A stretch of DNA of 64,000 nt from contig DATMAR010000003.1 in the NCBI GenBank assembly GCA_035559795.1, forward strand, positions 620,001-684,000. Reading direction: 5' to 3'. The position numbers were made by a program, and so were the translations under genes. Source of the stretch: Fimbriimonadales bacterium (GTDB lineage Bacteria > Armatimonadota > Fimbriimonadia > Fimbriimonadales > ATM1). The number at the start of each line of letters is the position of its first letter. Within the stretch, counting starts at the first letter, position 1. Below the pieces are notes generated by a model. It was not told the origin of the DNA. It searched no databases and saw only the letters and a program-made list of their open reading frames with translations. Shown here one piece after another: positions 43,651 to 52,648 of the stretch.

Positions 43651-44506
43651 ATTAGACGCGCTCGTACCTTTGCAACAGCGCTTTTCCTGGCAGGGAATTT
43701 CTTTCCCTGTAAACGAGGATTGGCGTCCAGTCGTTTTTAGCGGAACGGAACGGGAAGGCTATGTTCGCTTAGAAGGCGAAAACGAGGGAAAAATCCAACT
43801 TCGCTGGAATCTTTCACGCGTTTGTCCGAATCTCGAAAGAAACCTCGCTAAATATTTCGACGCACTCAAGCGAGGTGCAAAAAAGCGAGGTTTCGTTTTC
43901 CAGGGGGGGCACGAAAACTCGAGTCCTCATGCGCTCCTTTTCGAATGGCACGCCGGAAATAAAGGTTACGGATGTATTGCCTATCAATCAGCGACAAAAC
44001 ATGTAATCTTGCTCGAACGTTCGGGAAGGAGAGAAGATTCCTTCAAAAGAGAGGCGCGCATTCTTTGGGAAAACCTCCAAACGTATCCTGTAGAAACACA
44101 AGCCGATGTTTTGCGCCCGTGGGAGGTTTATGGGCTTTCTGTGCGTTTGCCCGTAAAATACAAGTTGGATTCCTTTCGTTTTTTAAGCGGACGAACGACG
44201 CTTTTTTTCCGTTCGAAAGGCGCACGACTGAAAGCGGAGAGGTGGGGGTTCGCGAAACAATTAATCGAAAAACACGGTTTCGTGGAATGGGCATGCGCGG
44301 CCACAGGTTTACAGAATGTGCTATCCCTACAAACAGAAAACGATGAAGAAAAACTCGTGCTTTCGGGGCGACCTGTTTTATGGAAGCGGTTTTTGTTTCG
44401 AGAAGCGAAGGCTTTGATTTCGTATCATCGGAATCGCAATCAAATTGCACTAATCCAAAGTGAATATTCGAAAGGAAACGAACCTCGATGGGAATGGCTT
44501 GGTTGA
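43601..44506 (+). CDS. Unknown protein of a PqqD/ABC-transporter cassette
   Basis: A protein of up to 301 residues with a GTG start inside tatA; the true start is unclear, as there is no good ribosome-binding site. No signal peptide or membrane helix. QQRFSWQGISFPVNEDWRPVVFSG opens a beta-rich region in which WQGISFPVNEDWRP and GYVRLEG, IQLRW strands alternate, then ERNLAKYFDALKRG and a helical C-terminal half with several Trp and Arg residues. No family can be named. It lies 19 bp ahead (overlapping frames) of a PqqD-like gene and an ABC transporter, so it probably acts with them. Confidence 0.65.
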   Translation: MGRKSLPRRTRLQRQVELDALVPLQQRFSWQGISFPVNEDWRPVVFSGTEREGYVRLEGENEGKIQLRWNLSRVCPNLERNLAKYFDALKRGAKKRGFVFQGGHENSSPHALLFEWHAGNKGYGCIAYQSATKHVILLERSGRREDSFKREARILWENLQTYPVETQADVLRPWEVYGLSVRLPVKYKLDSFRFLSGRTTLFFRSKGARLKAERWGFAKQLIEKHGFVEWACAATGLQNVLSLQTENDEEKLVLSGRPVLWKRFLFREAKALISYHRNRNQIALIQSEYSKGNEPRWEWLG

Positions 44507-44880
44507 AATTTTTTTCTCGACACAAACAATGGTCGAAAAAGCAAATACGCAAGGCGAAGCCTTTGCGGAATTCGCAAATTCCTTACACGGAGTTGGAATC
44601 CGGTGCAGTTCGTTTGCATGTGCCATTGAACTTGCGCAAAGGGATTTATAAATGGGTCGCCCGTTGGACGGAAATCCCGCCGACTCGTGATGTGGAATTG
44701 GAGCCGATAGGGGCTTTCGTGTGGAAACTTTGCGATGGTTCACGCACCCTCGAGAACATCGTCGAACGGTTGCGGCAAGAATTCAAAATTTCCAAAGTAG
44801 AGGCGGAGGCATCGCTATTGAGTTTTATGGAAACATTAGCGAAAAGGGGATTCATCGTTTTATCTATTCCAGAGCCGTGA
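44488..44880 (+). CDS. PqqD-like protein
   Basis: A 130-residue protein. Residues about 60-125 have the PqqD winged-helix pattern: RDVELEPIGAFVWKLCDGS, TLENIVERLRQEF, VEAEASLLSFMETLAKRGFI. The N-terminal 45 residues are basic. PqqD-like domains bind ribosomal peptides for radical SAM or other modifying enzymes, but many stand-alone copies have unknown roles. No radical SAM or precursor peptide gene is adjacent. Its stop overlaps the GTG of the ABC permease as GTGA. Confidence 0.75.
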   Translation: MGMAWLKFFSRHKQWSKKQIRKAKPLRNSQIPYTELESGAVRLHVPLNLRKGIYKWVARWTEIPPTRDVELEPIGAFVWKLCDGSRTLENIVERLRQEFKISKVEAEASLLSFMETLAKRGFIVLSIPEP

Positions 44881-45476
44881 AATCGAACATAGGAAAACTA
44901 AAAGAGCCTCCGCTGTCGGTAGCGCTGCAACAGGCAGTAAAAAGCATTCGAATGAGACCCATGCGGCAATTGTTTACTGCATTGGGTGTCATGCTGGGAA
45001 TTGCGCTTTATGCTGCGGTGCGAACGATGCAGATGTTTTCATCGGTCAGCGAAAAAGGCGGCATAGCGGAAACGGAGAACCGTTTGCGGTGGCTCGTCTT
45101 CGTCTCGCTCGTCATGTGCTTCGTCGGGATAATGAATTCGATGCTGATGAGCGTTACGGAAAGATATCGAGAAATCGGCACGTTGAAGTGTTTAGGGGCA
45201 CTGGATAGCTTCATCGTGAAGTTATTTTTTCTGGAAGCGCTTATCCTCGGCACTATCGCTTCCATATCGGGGGGGCTTTTCGGAATTCTCATTGCTTATG
45301 TGGTAAAAGGTTTTTCGGGGGGATGGAATGAAATTGCTCAGGCGGGATTTCGCGCGGTTCCTATCTTCGGCACTTCGCTTCTATTGGGTGTGACGATTGC
45401 GATTATTGCTGCCATCCTTCCGGCAATTCAAGCGGCGAAAATGCCTGCTGCTGCAGCGTTGAGGGTGGAAGTATGA
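44877..45476 (+). CDS. FtsX-like ABC transporter permease, minimal form
   Basis: A 199-residue membrane protein. GTG 44877 overlaps the upstream stop. It has four helices: one after MRQLFTALGVMLGIALYAAV, then WLVFVSLVMCFVGIMNSMLM, LEALILGTIASISGGLFGIL and TSLLLGVTIAIIAAILPAI. SVTERYREIGTLKCLGALDSFI is the conserved coupling loop. It ends [10 protein letters not shown], the usual finish of MacB-type permeases. The large extracytoplasmic domain of MacB/LolC is absent, so it is about half the normal length, with only a 25-residue loop. Confidence 0.85.
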   Translation: MKSNIGKLKEPPLSVALQQAVKSIRMRPMRQLFTALGVMLGIALYAAVRTMQMFSSVSEKGGIAETENRLRWLVFVSLVMCFVGIMNSMLMSVTERYREIGTLKCLGALDSFIVKLFFLEALILGTIASISGGLFGILIAYVVKGFSGGWNEIAQAGFRAVPIFGTSLLLGVTIAIIAAILPAIQAAKMPAAAALRVEV

Positions 45477-46228
45477 CCGCCGTGAACCAACGCAATGGCG
45501 AACTGATCGTACGCACGCGCGATTTGGTGAAAGAATATCGTTTGGGGGATTATTCGGTTTTCGCTCTCAATGGAGTTTCTCTCGATGTACGTCGCGGTGA
45601 ATATGTAAGCATCATGGGTCCAAGTGGAAGTGGAAAAAGCACTTTATTCAATATGATTGGAGGGTTGGATAAGCCTACGAAAGGGAGTGTGTATATCAAC
45701 GAGGTAGATATCGCTCAGTTAACACCGGTAGAGTTGGCGTATCTCCGAAATCGCACGATAGGCTACATCTTCCAAACATTCAATTTGATTCAAGTGAGAA
45801 CTGCGTTGGAAAACGTTACGCTCCCGATGCTTTTTGCTGGACTGACTGCAGAGGAAGCGGATGAAAAGGGGGCGCAATTGTTAGAATCGGTCGGCTTGGG
45901 TGATCGTCTGCATCATCGCCCCCACGAACTTTCGGGGGGGCAGCAGCAGCGCGTTGCTATCGCGCGGGCATTGGCGAACGACCCTGCGATACTTTTGGCG
46001 GACGAACCAACGGGAAATTTGGATTTGAAAACCGGAAAAGAAATTATCGAATTGCTGAGAAGGCTGAACGAAGAGAGGGGGCTTACGATTATTTCCGCGA
46101 CCCATGATTTGAAGATGCTCGACGTGAGCGACCGGATTGTATGGATACGAGATGGGCAGATCGAAAAAATCGAGACACGCGCAGATGTGGAGCTACAGGT
46201 TGGGCACGTAGAAGGTGTGGAAGGATAG
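45473..46228 (+). CDS. ABC transporter ATP-binding protein, LolD/MacB type
   Basis: A 251-residue ATPase. Walker [10 protein letters not shown] (residues about 49-57), Q-loop [10 protein letters not shown], signature [16 protein letters not shown], Walker [13 protein letters not shown] and H-loop ATHDLK are all intact. ATG overlaps the permease stop by 4 bp. Together with the minimal permease it should form a MacB/LolCDE-like exporter or membrane-stress transducer. It closes the cassette that starts at tatA or at 43601. Confidence 0.94.
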   Translation: MTAVNQRNGELIVRTRDLVKEYRLGDYSVFALNGVSLDVRRGEYVSIMGPSGSGKSTLFNMIGGLDKPTKGSVYINEVDIAQLTPVELAYLRNRTIGYIFQTFNLIQVRTALENVTLPMLFAGLTAEEADEKGAQLLESVGLGDRLHHRPHELSGGQQQRVAIARALANDPAILLADEPTGNLDLKTGKEIIELLRRLNEERGLTIISATHDLKMLDVSDRIVWIRDGQIEKIETRADVELQVGHVEGVEG

Positions 46229-46397
46229 GCTAGGACTTAGGACGCACAACACACTGTATCGAGTTAGAGGAAAAGGCAAAAAGGCGGAAATTCCACCAGC
46301 ATAAAAGGCGCCTTTCCAGCCGATATTAAAGATAACAAATGCCCGGGTGTTTTTTGGGGTCCTGTGGGGTGAAAAGACCACGCAGAGGTGACTTCGC

Positions 46398-47255
46398 ATG
46401 CTGATCTTAGGTCTTCTGGTCGTCGCCTTTGCGGTGGTCGGGGGCTTCGTCATCGGTGGAGGGAATGTCTTCGTCCTCGCCCAAACGGCGGAAATCGTCG
46501 TAATTTGCGGGGCGGGCTTGGGCTCGATATTGGTCTCGAATCCACCTTCCTTTTTGAGAAGAATCATGAGAGAGACCCTCGGATTGCTCAAGCCGAGCCC
46601 GTACTCGAAAGAAGGGTACATCTCCCTGCTCAAGATGCTTTTTTACATGTTCAACCACGCCCGGAGAGATGGGCTTTTGGTTTTAGAAAGCCACGTCGAG
46701 CGACCCCACGAGAGCGAAATCTTCCAACGATGTCCTGAACTTCTTGCACATCCTGAAGCCTTGGCATTCTTGACGGATACAACGAAAGTGATTTTGACAG
46801 GGGCAATTAATTCTCAAGATTTGATGGAGATGATGGAAATCGATTTGGAGATTTTCGAGCACGAATTGAATCGTCCAGCGCAAGTTCTCGAAAAGACGGG
46901 CGAAGCGATGCCGGGATTCGGAATCGTGGCTGCGGTTTTAGGAGTGATCATCACGATGGCATCTATCGGGGGGGATCCTCGCTCTATCGGGCAACATATT
47001 GCGGCTGCATTGGTCGGCACGATGTTGGGCGTGTTGCTTTGTTACGGTGTCTTTTCTCCCATTGCACAGGCTTTGTATCATCGCAATAAGCAAACGATGC
47101 AGTACCTTCACAGTATTCGTTATGCGCTTTTTAGTTTTGCGCGAGGGGAGAGCCCGATAACTTGTGTCGAATTTGCGAGGCGGAACATAGACCCCGAATT
47201 GCGTCCGAGTTTTTCCGAAATGGAAAGTACGGTGAGACAAAGATTAGCGGCATAA
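46398..47255 (+). CDS. motA: Flagellar motor stator protein MotA
   Basis: A 285-residue membrane protein. AGAGGTGA lies 8 nt before ATG. Four helices: MLILGLLVVAFAVVGGFVI, AEIVVICGAGLGSILVS, GFGIVAAVLGVIITMASIG and AAALVGTMLGVLLCYGVF. The cytoplasmic loop carries the conserved charged residues that contact FliG (ARRDGLLVLESHVE). With MotB it forms the ion channel that drives rotation. motB follows by 7 bp. Confidence 0.95.
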   Translation: MLILGLLVVAFAVVGGFVIGGGNVFVLAQTAEIVVICGAGLGSILVSNPPSFLRRIMRETLGLLKPSPYSKEGYISLLKMLFYMFNHARRDGLLVLESHVERPHESEIFQRCPELLAHPEALAFLTDTTKVILTGAINSQDLMEMMEIDLEIFEHELNRPAQVLEKTGEAMPGFGIVAAVLGVIITMASIGGDPRSIGQHIAAALVGTMLGVLLCYGVFSPIAQALYHRNKQTMQYLHSIRYALFSFARGESPITCVEFARRNIDPELRPSFSEMESTVRQRLAA

Positions 47256-47262
47256 AATTAAC

Positions 47263-48054
47263 ATGGCAGAATCACCGACACCCATTATCATCAGAAAAGT
47301 TCGCAAAAGCAGAAGCGCGTTTACTGTCGGCACGTGGAAAGTAGCCTTTGCGGATTTTATGACGGCATTGATGGCATTTTTCTTGGCGATGTGGGTGTTG
47401 GGATTAGACCAAGACACACGAAGTGCGATTGCCGGTTATTTCAAAGACCCATTACGGAATTCGAAAAAATATCAAGGAAGAAAAGTAAATAATTCGACGA
47501 AGCCGACTCCGTTCGAGGGGGGGTCGGTCCTTCTTACCGAACAAGAGATAGCCAAGGAGAAAGACTCCTTGCAAAAACTACAAAGAGAGGTGGAACAGAG
47601 CCTTCGAAACGACGATGAAAAATTAGCGAATCTCGTAGAGATTCGAACGAGCGAGGAAGGCTTCATCATAGAGTTTTTGGAAGGGGTAGGAGAGGCGTTT
47701 TTCGAAGTGGGCAGTGCCCAAATTTCTCCGAAAGCGAAACAAATGTTTTCCCGAATAGGAAAAGCGCTTGCGAAGAGCAATCGAAAACTCGTTATAGACG
47801 GTCACACGGATTCTCGCCCTTACGCTCCTGGTTCGAGTATAGACAACTGGGATTTGTCTCAGCAGCGCGCGAACGCACTTTTTAGATTCTTATGCCAAAG
47901 CGGAGTTGAAGAAAAAAACGTTTTGGCGATAAGGGGATTTGCGGACAGGAGATTAAAAGTACCTGACGACCCCTTTCATTCGTCCAACCGACGTGTTGCA
48001 ATCCTCGTTCCGTATAGTTGGAAAGTGCGAAATGTGATACGTTCTCCCATGTAG
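47263..48054 (+). CDS. motB: Flagellar motor stator protein MotB
   Basis: A 263-residue protein with an N-terminal MotB signature: TWKVAFADFMTALMAFFLAMWVLG, in which the ion-binding Asp is residue 31. A plug/linker region follows, then an OmpA-like peptidoglycan-binding domain (FEVGSAQISPKAKQMFSRIG, VIDGHTDSRPY, LSQQRANALFRFL, NRRVAILV). The absence of polar residues next to Asp31 does not settle proton versus sodium coupling. Confidence 0.95.
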   Translation: MAESPTPIIIRKVRKSRSAFTVGTWKVAFADFMTALMAFFLAMWVLGLDQDTRSAIAGYFKDPLRNSKKYQGRKVNNSTKPTPFEGGSVLLTEQEIAKEKDSLQKLQREVEQSLRNDDEKLANLVEIRTSEEGFIIEFLEGVGEAFFEVGSAQISPKAKQMFSRIGKALAKSNRKLVIDGHTDSRPYAPGSSIDNWDLSQQRANALFRFLCQSGVEEKNVLAIRGFADRRLKVPDDPFHSSNRRVAILVPYSWKVRNVIRSPM

Positions 48055-48157
48055 ATCTCACTGAGGGAGAGGCACTTTTGTCAATACTTTCGCTAATCTA
48101 AAAACAGCCCACGAGAGTTTCGGTCTTTACGGATACCAATCCGTCAAAATAAATTCC

Positions 48158-49387
48158 GTGCGAAAGGTTTATCTCGACCATGCTGCGACTACGCCTCTCG
48201 ACCCGATGGTTTTCGAGGCGATGCTCCCATGGTTGACGGAGAATTTTCACAATCCGAGCAGCCTTTACGAAGGGGGAAGAAAAGCGCGAATGGCGATTGA
48301 CGAGGCTCGTGAGCAAGTCGCATCTGCAATCCGCGCGTTACCGGGCGAAATCGTGTTTACCTCCTCTGGAACGGAAGCGGCGAATGCGGCGATTGTGGGG
48401 ACAGCGCTCGCATATCGAGGAAAAAGTCGCAACAGAATTCTTTTCGGTTCGACGGAGCACGTTTGCGTTTTAGACACGAAAGAAATTTTGGAATCTTTCG
48501 GTTATCGTGTCGAAATCATTCCTGCAACACTTTTCGGAATAGATTTCGATGCTTTCGAAAAGATGATGAAAGAGGATGTGCTTTTGGTAGCTGTGATGCA
48601 TGCGAATAACGAAACGGGTGCGATTTACGATGCATCGCGTGTTGGTGAGATTTGCAGGCGATATGGCGCTTTTTATGCGTGCGACGCTGTGCAGTCCTTC
48701 GGGTTGATTCCGGTAGATGTAGAAAAGTTTCATGCCGATTTGCTATGGGTTGCATCTCATAAAATCTATGGACCAAAAGGTGTCGGAGCGTTGTATGTTA
48801 GAGCGGGAGTGAAACCGAAACCGCTCATCGTAGGGGGGGGACAAGAGCGAGAAATGCGTGCAGGAACGGAGAACGTAGCAGGCATCGTAGGATTTGCGAA
48901 GGCTGTGGAATTGGCGTCGAAGGATACAGAAAGAGCGCAAAGGATAGCGAATTTGCGAAATCGTTTTATCGTCGAGGCAGAGGAGAAATTCGAATCGTTG
49001 TCGCTTCCTGAGGCGGTTTCGAAAGAGACATCGCAAAATCCCCCCCCTGTTGTCGAGAACAGAATAAAACCTCTTTGGACGCTTCCCTATCTAAAAGAAG
49101 GCTCGCGTGTTCTTCCCGGTCATGCTCATTTTCGCATTCCGGGAGCGAACGCAGAAGCGGTTTTGATTAATTTAGACCAAGCAGGTATCGCCGCAAGCAG
49201 CGGTGCGGCATGCAGCAGCGGTAGTTTAGAACCTTCTCACGTTATGCTTGCTCTCGGTTTTTCCGAAAAGGAAGCGAGGGAAGCGCTTCGTTTTTCTTTC
49301 GGAAAAGATAACACCGAGGAGGATATTCACCAAGGCGTTTCGGCACTCGTTGATTCGGTGGGAAGGGTTTTGAGGATCAAAAATTAA
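48158..49387 (+). CDS. Cysteine desulfurase, NifS/IscS family
   Basis: A 409-residue PLP enzyme that takes sulfur (or selenium) from cysteine (selenocysteine). VYLDHAATTPLD opens; TSSGTEAANAAIVG, HANNETGAIYD and DAVQSFG follow; the PLP Lys is residue 202 in SHKIYGPKG, and the catalytic Cys is residue 352 in SSGAACSSGSLEPSHV. The SSGSACSSG-type loop is long, as in IscS/NifS rather than SufS. A 20-residue linker with Pro-Pro-Pro precedes the C-terminal domain. No iscU or tRNA thiolase is adjacent, so it may serve iron-sulfur clusters, tRNA, or selenium supply. Confidence 0.92.
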   Translation: MRKVYLDHAATTPLDPMVFEAMLPWLTENFHNPSSLYEGGRKARMAIDEAREQVASAIRALPGEIVFTSSGTEAANAAIVGTALAYRGKSRNRILFGSTEHVCVLDTKEILESFGYRVEIIPATLFGIDFDAFEKMMKEDVLLVAVMHANNETGAIYDASRVGEICRRYGAFYACDAVQSFGLIPVDVEKFHADLLWVASHKIYGPKGVGALYVRAGVKPKPLIVGGGQEREMRAGTENVAGIVGFAKAVELASKDTERAQRIANLRNRFIVEAEEKFESLSLPEAVSKETSQNPPPVVENRIKPLWTLPYLKEGSRVLPGHAHFRIPGANAEAVLINLDQAGIAASSGAACSSGSLEPSHVMLALGFSEKEAREALRFSFGKDNTEEDIHQGVSALVDSVGRVLRIKN

Positions 49388-49405
49388 AAAGCGCATTAAA
49401 AATTT

Positions 49406-49428
49406 TCGCGCCTTACGGCGCTCCTACA
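49406..49428 (-). repeat. REP-like palindromic element, copy 4
   Basis: Reversed copy of the 22791 element, 18 bp after the cysteine desulfurase stop and between convergent genes, with GCGCC-TTAC-GGCGC in the hairpin. Confidence 0.65.
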
Positions 49429-49467
49429 AGTCTTTCATCATTGGAGCACGTTTAGGCACGAAGTGAA

Positions 49468-50361
49468 TCATCCTGTTTCTCGTGCCCAAGCCTCGACTCC
49501 TTTCGCAGCGCCTGAGCCTCCGACGTCGCGAAATTCGAGAACGGGGCGGTCACCCCAAAACTCTTTTTGCCTCGTCCCGGGAACGATTTCGAGTGGAGAA
49601 ACGGTCGAAAATGCAGTTTGATTAGGCATCATCGGAATGCCGATAAGCACCTGCTGACCAGCGGAAATCAACATTCGCACTGCCACGTCCTCCAAGTTTC
49701 GTGGGATGCCGTACATTTCGAATTCTGGCTGGTCGAATTTGATTAAGCCACGGGTGCTCACCCAGATTCCATCTGAAAGAGAATAGGCTTTTACGGAGCA
49801 GACCTCTCGAAAATCTATTCTCGGGTCGAGTCGTTGAGGCAAAAGGAACTCGTCGGGCATCCGATAGGTTTCCGCAAGTGGGTCGGCGATAATGCCATCC
49901 GTGAGTTCCGCCAATCGCTTGGCGCAGGCAAGCATAAATTGGACAGAAGGGTACACATCTGGATCGTATCCCTTGAATACCAAAGTGCAAATCGCCTGCA
50001 TTTTCTCTGCGCGCGAGAGTTTTTCGGGAGTCAGGTTGGTCTTGAGACGCTCCTCGGGAGTTTGTGGAAGTGTGAAATTGACATTTTCCTTCGTGGTTAT
50101 AGTGGCTTGGAGCACAGTTAGTTTATTTGTAGTAGTTAGTACATAACTTCCTGTGGTGACGGGTTGGTTCAAGATATCCTTAGAAGCTCCTTCGAAAAGG
50201 GGTGCGCCTAACCCTTGGACTGCGTTGTTGCTACCTGCAGGATTCAGCCATTGAAGAAGAGGCGGAAAGACGCCCTGACCCATGAGAACCGAGAGATAGA
50301 AATTGCGGTTGATTCGGAGGGGAGTTCGCTGTGGCTTTTTTTTGAAAGGAAAAAACCGCAT
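49468..50361 (-). CDS. Conserved protein of unknown function (weak DUF4261-like)
   Basis: A 297-residue protein. The basic N-terminus FFPFKKKPQRTPLRINRNFY is followed by a low-complexity region and a mostly alpha/beta domain from residue 85. AICTLVFKGYDPDVYPSVQFM, AELTDGIIADPLAETYRMPDEF and DGIWVSTRGLIKFDQPEFEMYGI recall uncharacterised DUF4261-type domains, but I cannot confirm this. It ends with GGSGAAKGVEAWARE. No signal peptide. It lies alone between convergent cysteine desulfurase and the LPS cluster. Confidence 0.65.
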   Translation of the reverse strand: MRFFPFKKKPQRTPLRINRNFYLSVLMGQGVFPPLLQWLNPAGSNNAVQGLGAPLFEGASKDILNQPVTTGSYVLTTTNKLTVLQATITTKENVNFTLPQTPEERLKTNLTPEKLSRAEKMQAICTLVFKGYDPDVYPSVQFMLACAKRLAELTDGIIADPLAETYRMPDEFLLPQRLDPRIDFREVCSVKAYSLSDGIWVSTRGLIKFDQPEFEMYGIPRNLEDVAVRMLISAGQQVLIGIPMMPNQTAFSTVSPLEIVPGTRQKEFWGDRPVLEFRDVGGSGAAKGVEAWARETG

Positions 50362-50458
50362 TCAGATTTCAGTCTACCGAATCGTTTCCCGAATATCCTC
50401 GGCGTCCAGTGTTTTGTATTTCAGTAATGTTGTCCAAGCCGTTATGGTTTTTCGTAAA

Positions 50459-51445
50459 TTACAATTTTCGAATTTCTGTGCGTTCATCGGTGATTTCGAT
50501 AATTTGCTCTACCTTCTCGAAAACTTCTTCCGGTGTGATTTGAGAGATCCCATCTGGTCCTTTATATAAAATTGCAGAGCGTGAGTTTTGCAATGGATAC
50601 GGTCCGCTTCTTCGAGGGTCTGTGGGTCCCATGATACAGACGACAGGAGTGCCGAGTGCTGCAGCAATGTGAATCGAGCCCGTATCTACACCGACATGCG
50701 CATCTACTAACGAAATCAATGCAACGAGTTCGCCGACAGACGTTTTCCCCACCATACTGAAGGGACGATATTGAAGCTCTTTACACAATTCCTCATAAAG
50801 GACTTGCTCATGAGAGGAACCTACAATCACACATCGCCAACCGTTTTTCTCCGCACGATTCACGAGTTTTGCAAAGTGCGGAATCGGCCAACATTTGAAT
50901 GTTTTTCCTGCCCCTAAATTGATTGCGAGAAGTTTTTCACCTAATAATTCGGAGATCTTTTCTTTCACGCTAGTAATTGCGTCCGGTTGTGGTCGTAATC
51001 CGAATTCCACATCCGCTTTACGATTCGTAATCGCTTCTGCAACGACGAGGTAATGCTCGATGACATGAAGTGCGTCTTGGGGGGGTCTTATGGCTTTACT
51101 GAAAAGCCACGTGTATTCTCTTTGATGATAGTAACCTAATTTTACGGGCGCACCGCTCAAGAAAACGACTACCGCGCTTTTCAATAGACCTTGCATGTCG
51201 AGAGCGATGTCGTATTTTTCCTTTCGAGTTTTCTCGCGAAGGCGCCACCATTCTGAAATTGGCGAACGCCTTCGGAAAGAGATGATGTTATCCACCGCAG
51301 GATGATTCAACAACAAATCCGCAAAATTCGTTTGCACGACCCAATCCAATTGCGCATCGGGGAGCGCTTTTTTTATCGCCATCGCGGTCGGCATAGCGTG
51401 AACGATATCACCCATAGCGGAGAGTCTGACGAAGAGGATTTTCAT
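50459..51445 (-). CDS. Glycosyltransferase family 9 (heptosyltransferase-like)
   Basis: A 328-residue GT9 enzyme. ILFVRLSAMGDIVHAMPTAM is the family opening, with the catalytic Asp in GDIVHAMP. LLAINLGAGKTFKCWPIPHFAKL, CVIVGSSHEQ, VDAHVGVDTGSIHIAAALGTPVVCIMG in pieces (key GVDTGSIHIAAALG) and GPTDPRRSGPY bind the ADP-sugar. It probably adds heptose or a similar sugar to lipid A-core in the cytoplasm. Closest in plan to WaaC. Last gene in the LPS direction. Confidence 0.9.
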   Translation of the reverse strand: MKILFVRLSAMGDIVHAMPTAMAIKKALPDAQLDWVVQTNFADLLLNHPAVDNIISFRRRSPISEWWRLREKTRKEKYDIALDMQGLLKSAVVVFLSGAPVKLGYYHQREYTWLFSKAIRPPQDALHVIEHYLVVAEAITNRKADVEFGLRPQPDAITSVKEKISELLGEKLLAINLGAGKTFKCWPIPHFAKLVNRAEKNGWRCVIVGSSHEQVLYEELCKELQYRPFSMVGKTSVGELVALISLVDAHVGVDTGSIHIAAALGTPVVCIMGPTDPRRSGPYPLQNSRSAILYKGPDGISQITPEEVFEKVEQIIEITDERTEIRKL

Positions 51446-51593
51446 AATTACGCGTATTCCGAAGAGATTATGACTTATTCAACTACATAAAAATTATTAT
51501 GTAACCATAAAAACTTTTTTTCCTGCGAGGCATGGAAAACTTTTATAGAGAGTTTATCATTTTTCTGCATCGCAAGCCAAACGAATAAACGGA

Positions 51594-52577
51594 TTACTGT
51601 CGGGCAGTTACTTTCGCTCCGATTCTGTCTAAACATCGTTCCAATACGGTTTCCACGCGAACTCCCAAAATATCGCCACCGGAATCGATTACTGCATCGG
51701 GTTGTAAATAAGGATGAAATACTGCAGGTGACATATATCCGAATACGGTTACACAAGGCACTTCGAAGACAGCGGCAATGTGAGCAGAGGCTGTGTCGTT
51801 ACTAAGATGGATTCTACTACGGCGAATGATTTCACTAAGTTGCATTAAGTTCGTTTTTCCGACCCAGTCTTCCGCATTTGCTATTTTGAGGAAACGGTTT
51901 CGCAATTCTTCTTCGCCAGGACCTCCGACCAATACAATGCGAAATCCTTCTGCTGCGAGATGTTGCGCGACTTGTGCAAACCTTTCGGGGGGCCATTGTT
52001 TTCGAACGTTGCGCGTTCCGAGATGAACAGTGATCCAGCCTCCATGGCCGATATTTTCGTCAACGAATTTGCGGTGTTCTTCACGAATGGGTATTGCAAA
52101 TTCGTAGGTGCGTTTCGTGAAGCCCGCTGCAGAAACTGCATCCAGATTCGCTTCGACAGCGTGTTGATTCGGTCGAGAATAGACGGAATGACCTGCAAGA
52201 AAACGGACAATGGGTCTTTTTGGGTCGAGCGTTACGAGTTTTTTGCCTTTCGATAACCATGCAGCGAATGCGATGCGGTCGCTCGGTTGCAGATTAATAA
52301 CGACATCGGGTCGGAACGAACGCGCTTTGAGATATTCTCGTATCAGCGCGCGCCATAAAAATGGGTTCCATTCTCTGCCCTTGAAGCGTTTGCGGTCGAA
52401 GGTGAAGACTTTGTCTACGCGTTTGTGACCATCCACGAGTTCACGAAATCTCGTATCCACGAACCATGCTAGTTCGACATCGGGATTGCTTTCTTTGATG
52501 GTCGCTGCAGCAGGATAGGCGAGAATGATATCACCTATCCAATTCCATCGCATCAAAAGAACACGTTGGCTTGCCAT
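51594..52577 (-). CDS. Glycosyltransferase family 9 (heptosyltransferase-like)
   Basis: A 327-residue GT9 enzyme with VLLMRWNWIGDIILAYPAAATIK, WITVHLGTRNVRKQWPPERF, VLVGGPGEEELR and RIHLSNDTASAHIAAVFEVP. It is paralogous to the next gene upstream: the middle and end (VHLGxxxxxKxWPPERxA, VGxTxLxQLxExIRRSRxHxSND) are very alike. AAGGA precedes ATG. Confidence 0.9.
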   Translation of the reverse strand: MASQRVLLMRWNWIGDIILAYPAAATIKESNPDVELAWFVDTRFRELVDGHKRVDKVFTFDRKRFKGREWNPFLWRALIREYLKARSFRPDVVINLQPSDRIAFAAWLSKGKKLVTLDPKRPIVRFLAGHSVYSRPNQHAVEANLDAVSAAGFTKRTYEFAIPIREEHRKFVDENIGHGGWITVHLGTRNVRKQWPPERFAQVAQHLAAEGFRIVLVGGPGEEELRNRFLKIANAEDWVGKTNLMQLSEIIRRSRIHLSNDTASAHIAAVFEVPCVTVFGYMSPAVFHPYLQPDAVIDSGGDILGVRVETVLERCLDRIGAKVTARQ

Positions 52578-52648
52578 CTTCGATTCCTTAGTTTTGTTCT
52601 TTGTGATGTCCTTCGTATTTCATTTCGTATTTCACTTCGACAGTTTCC

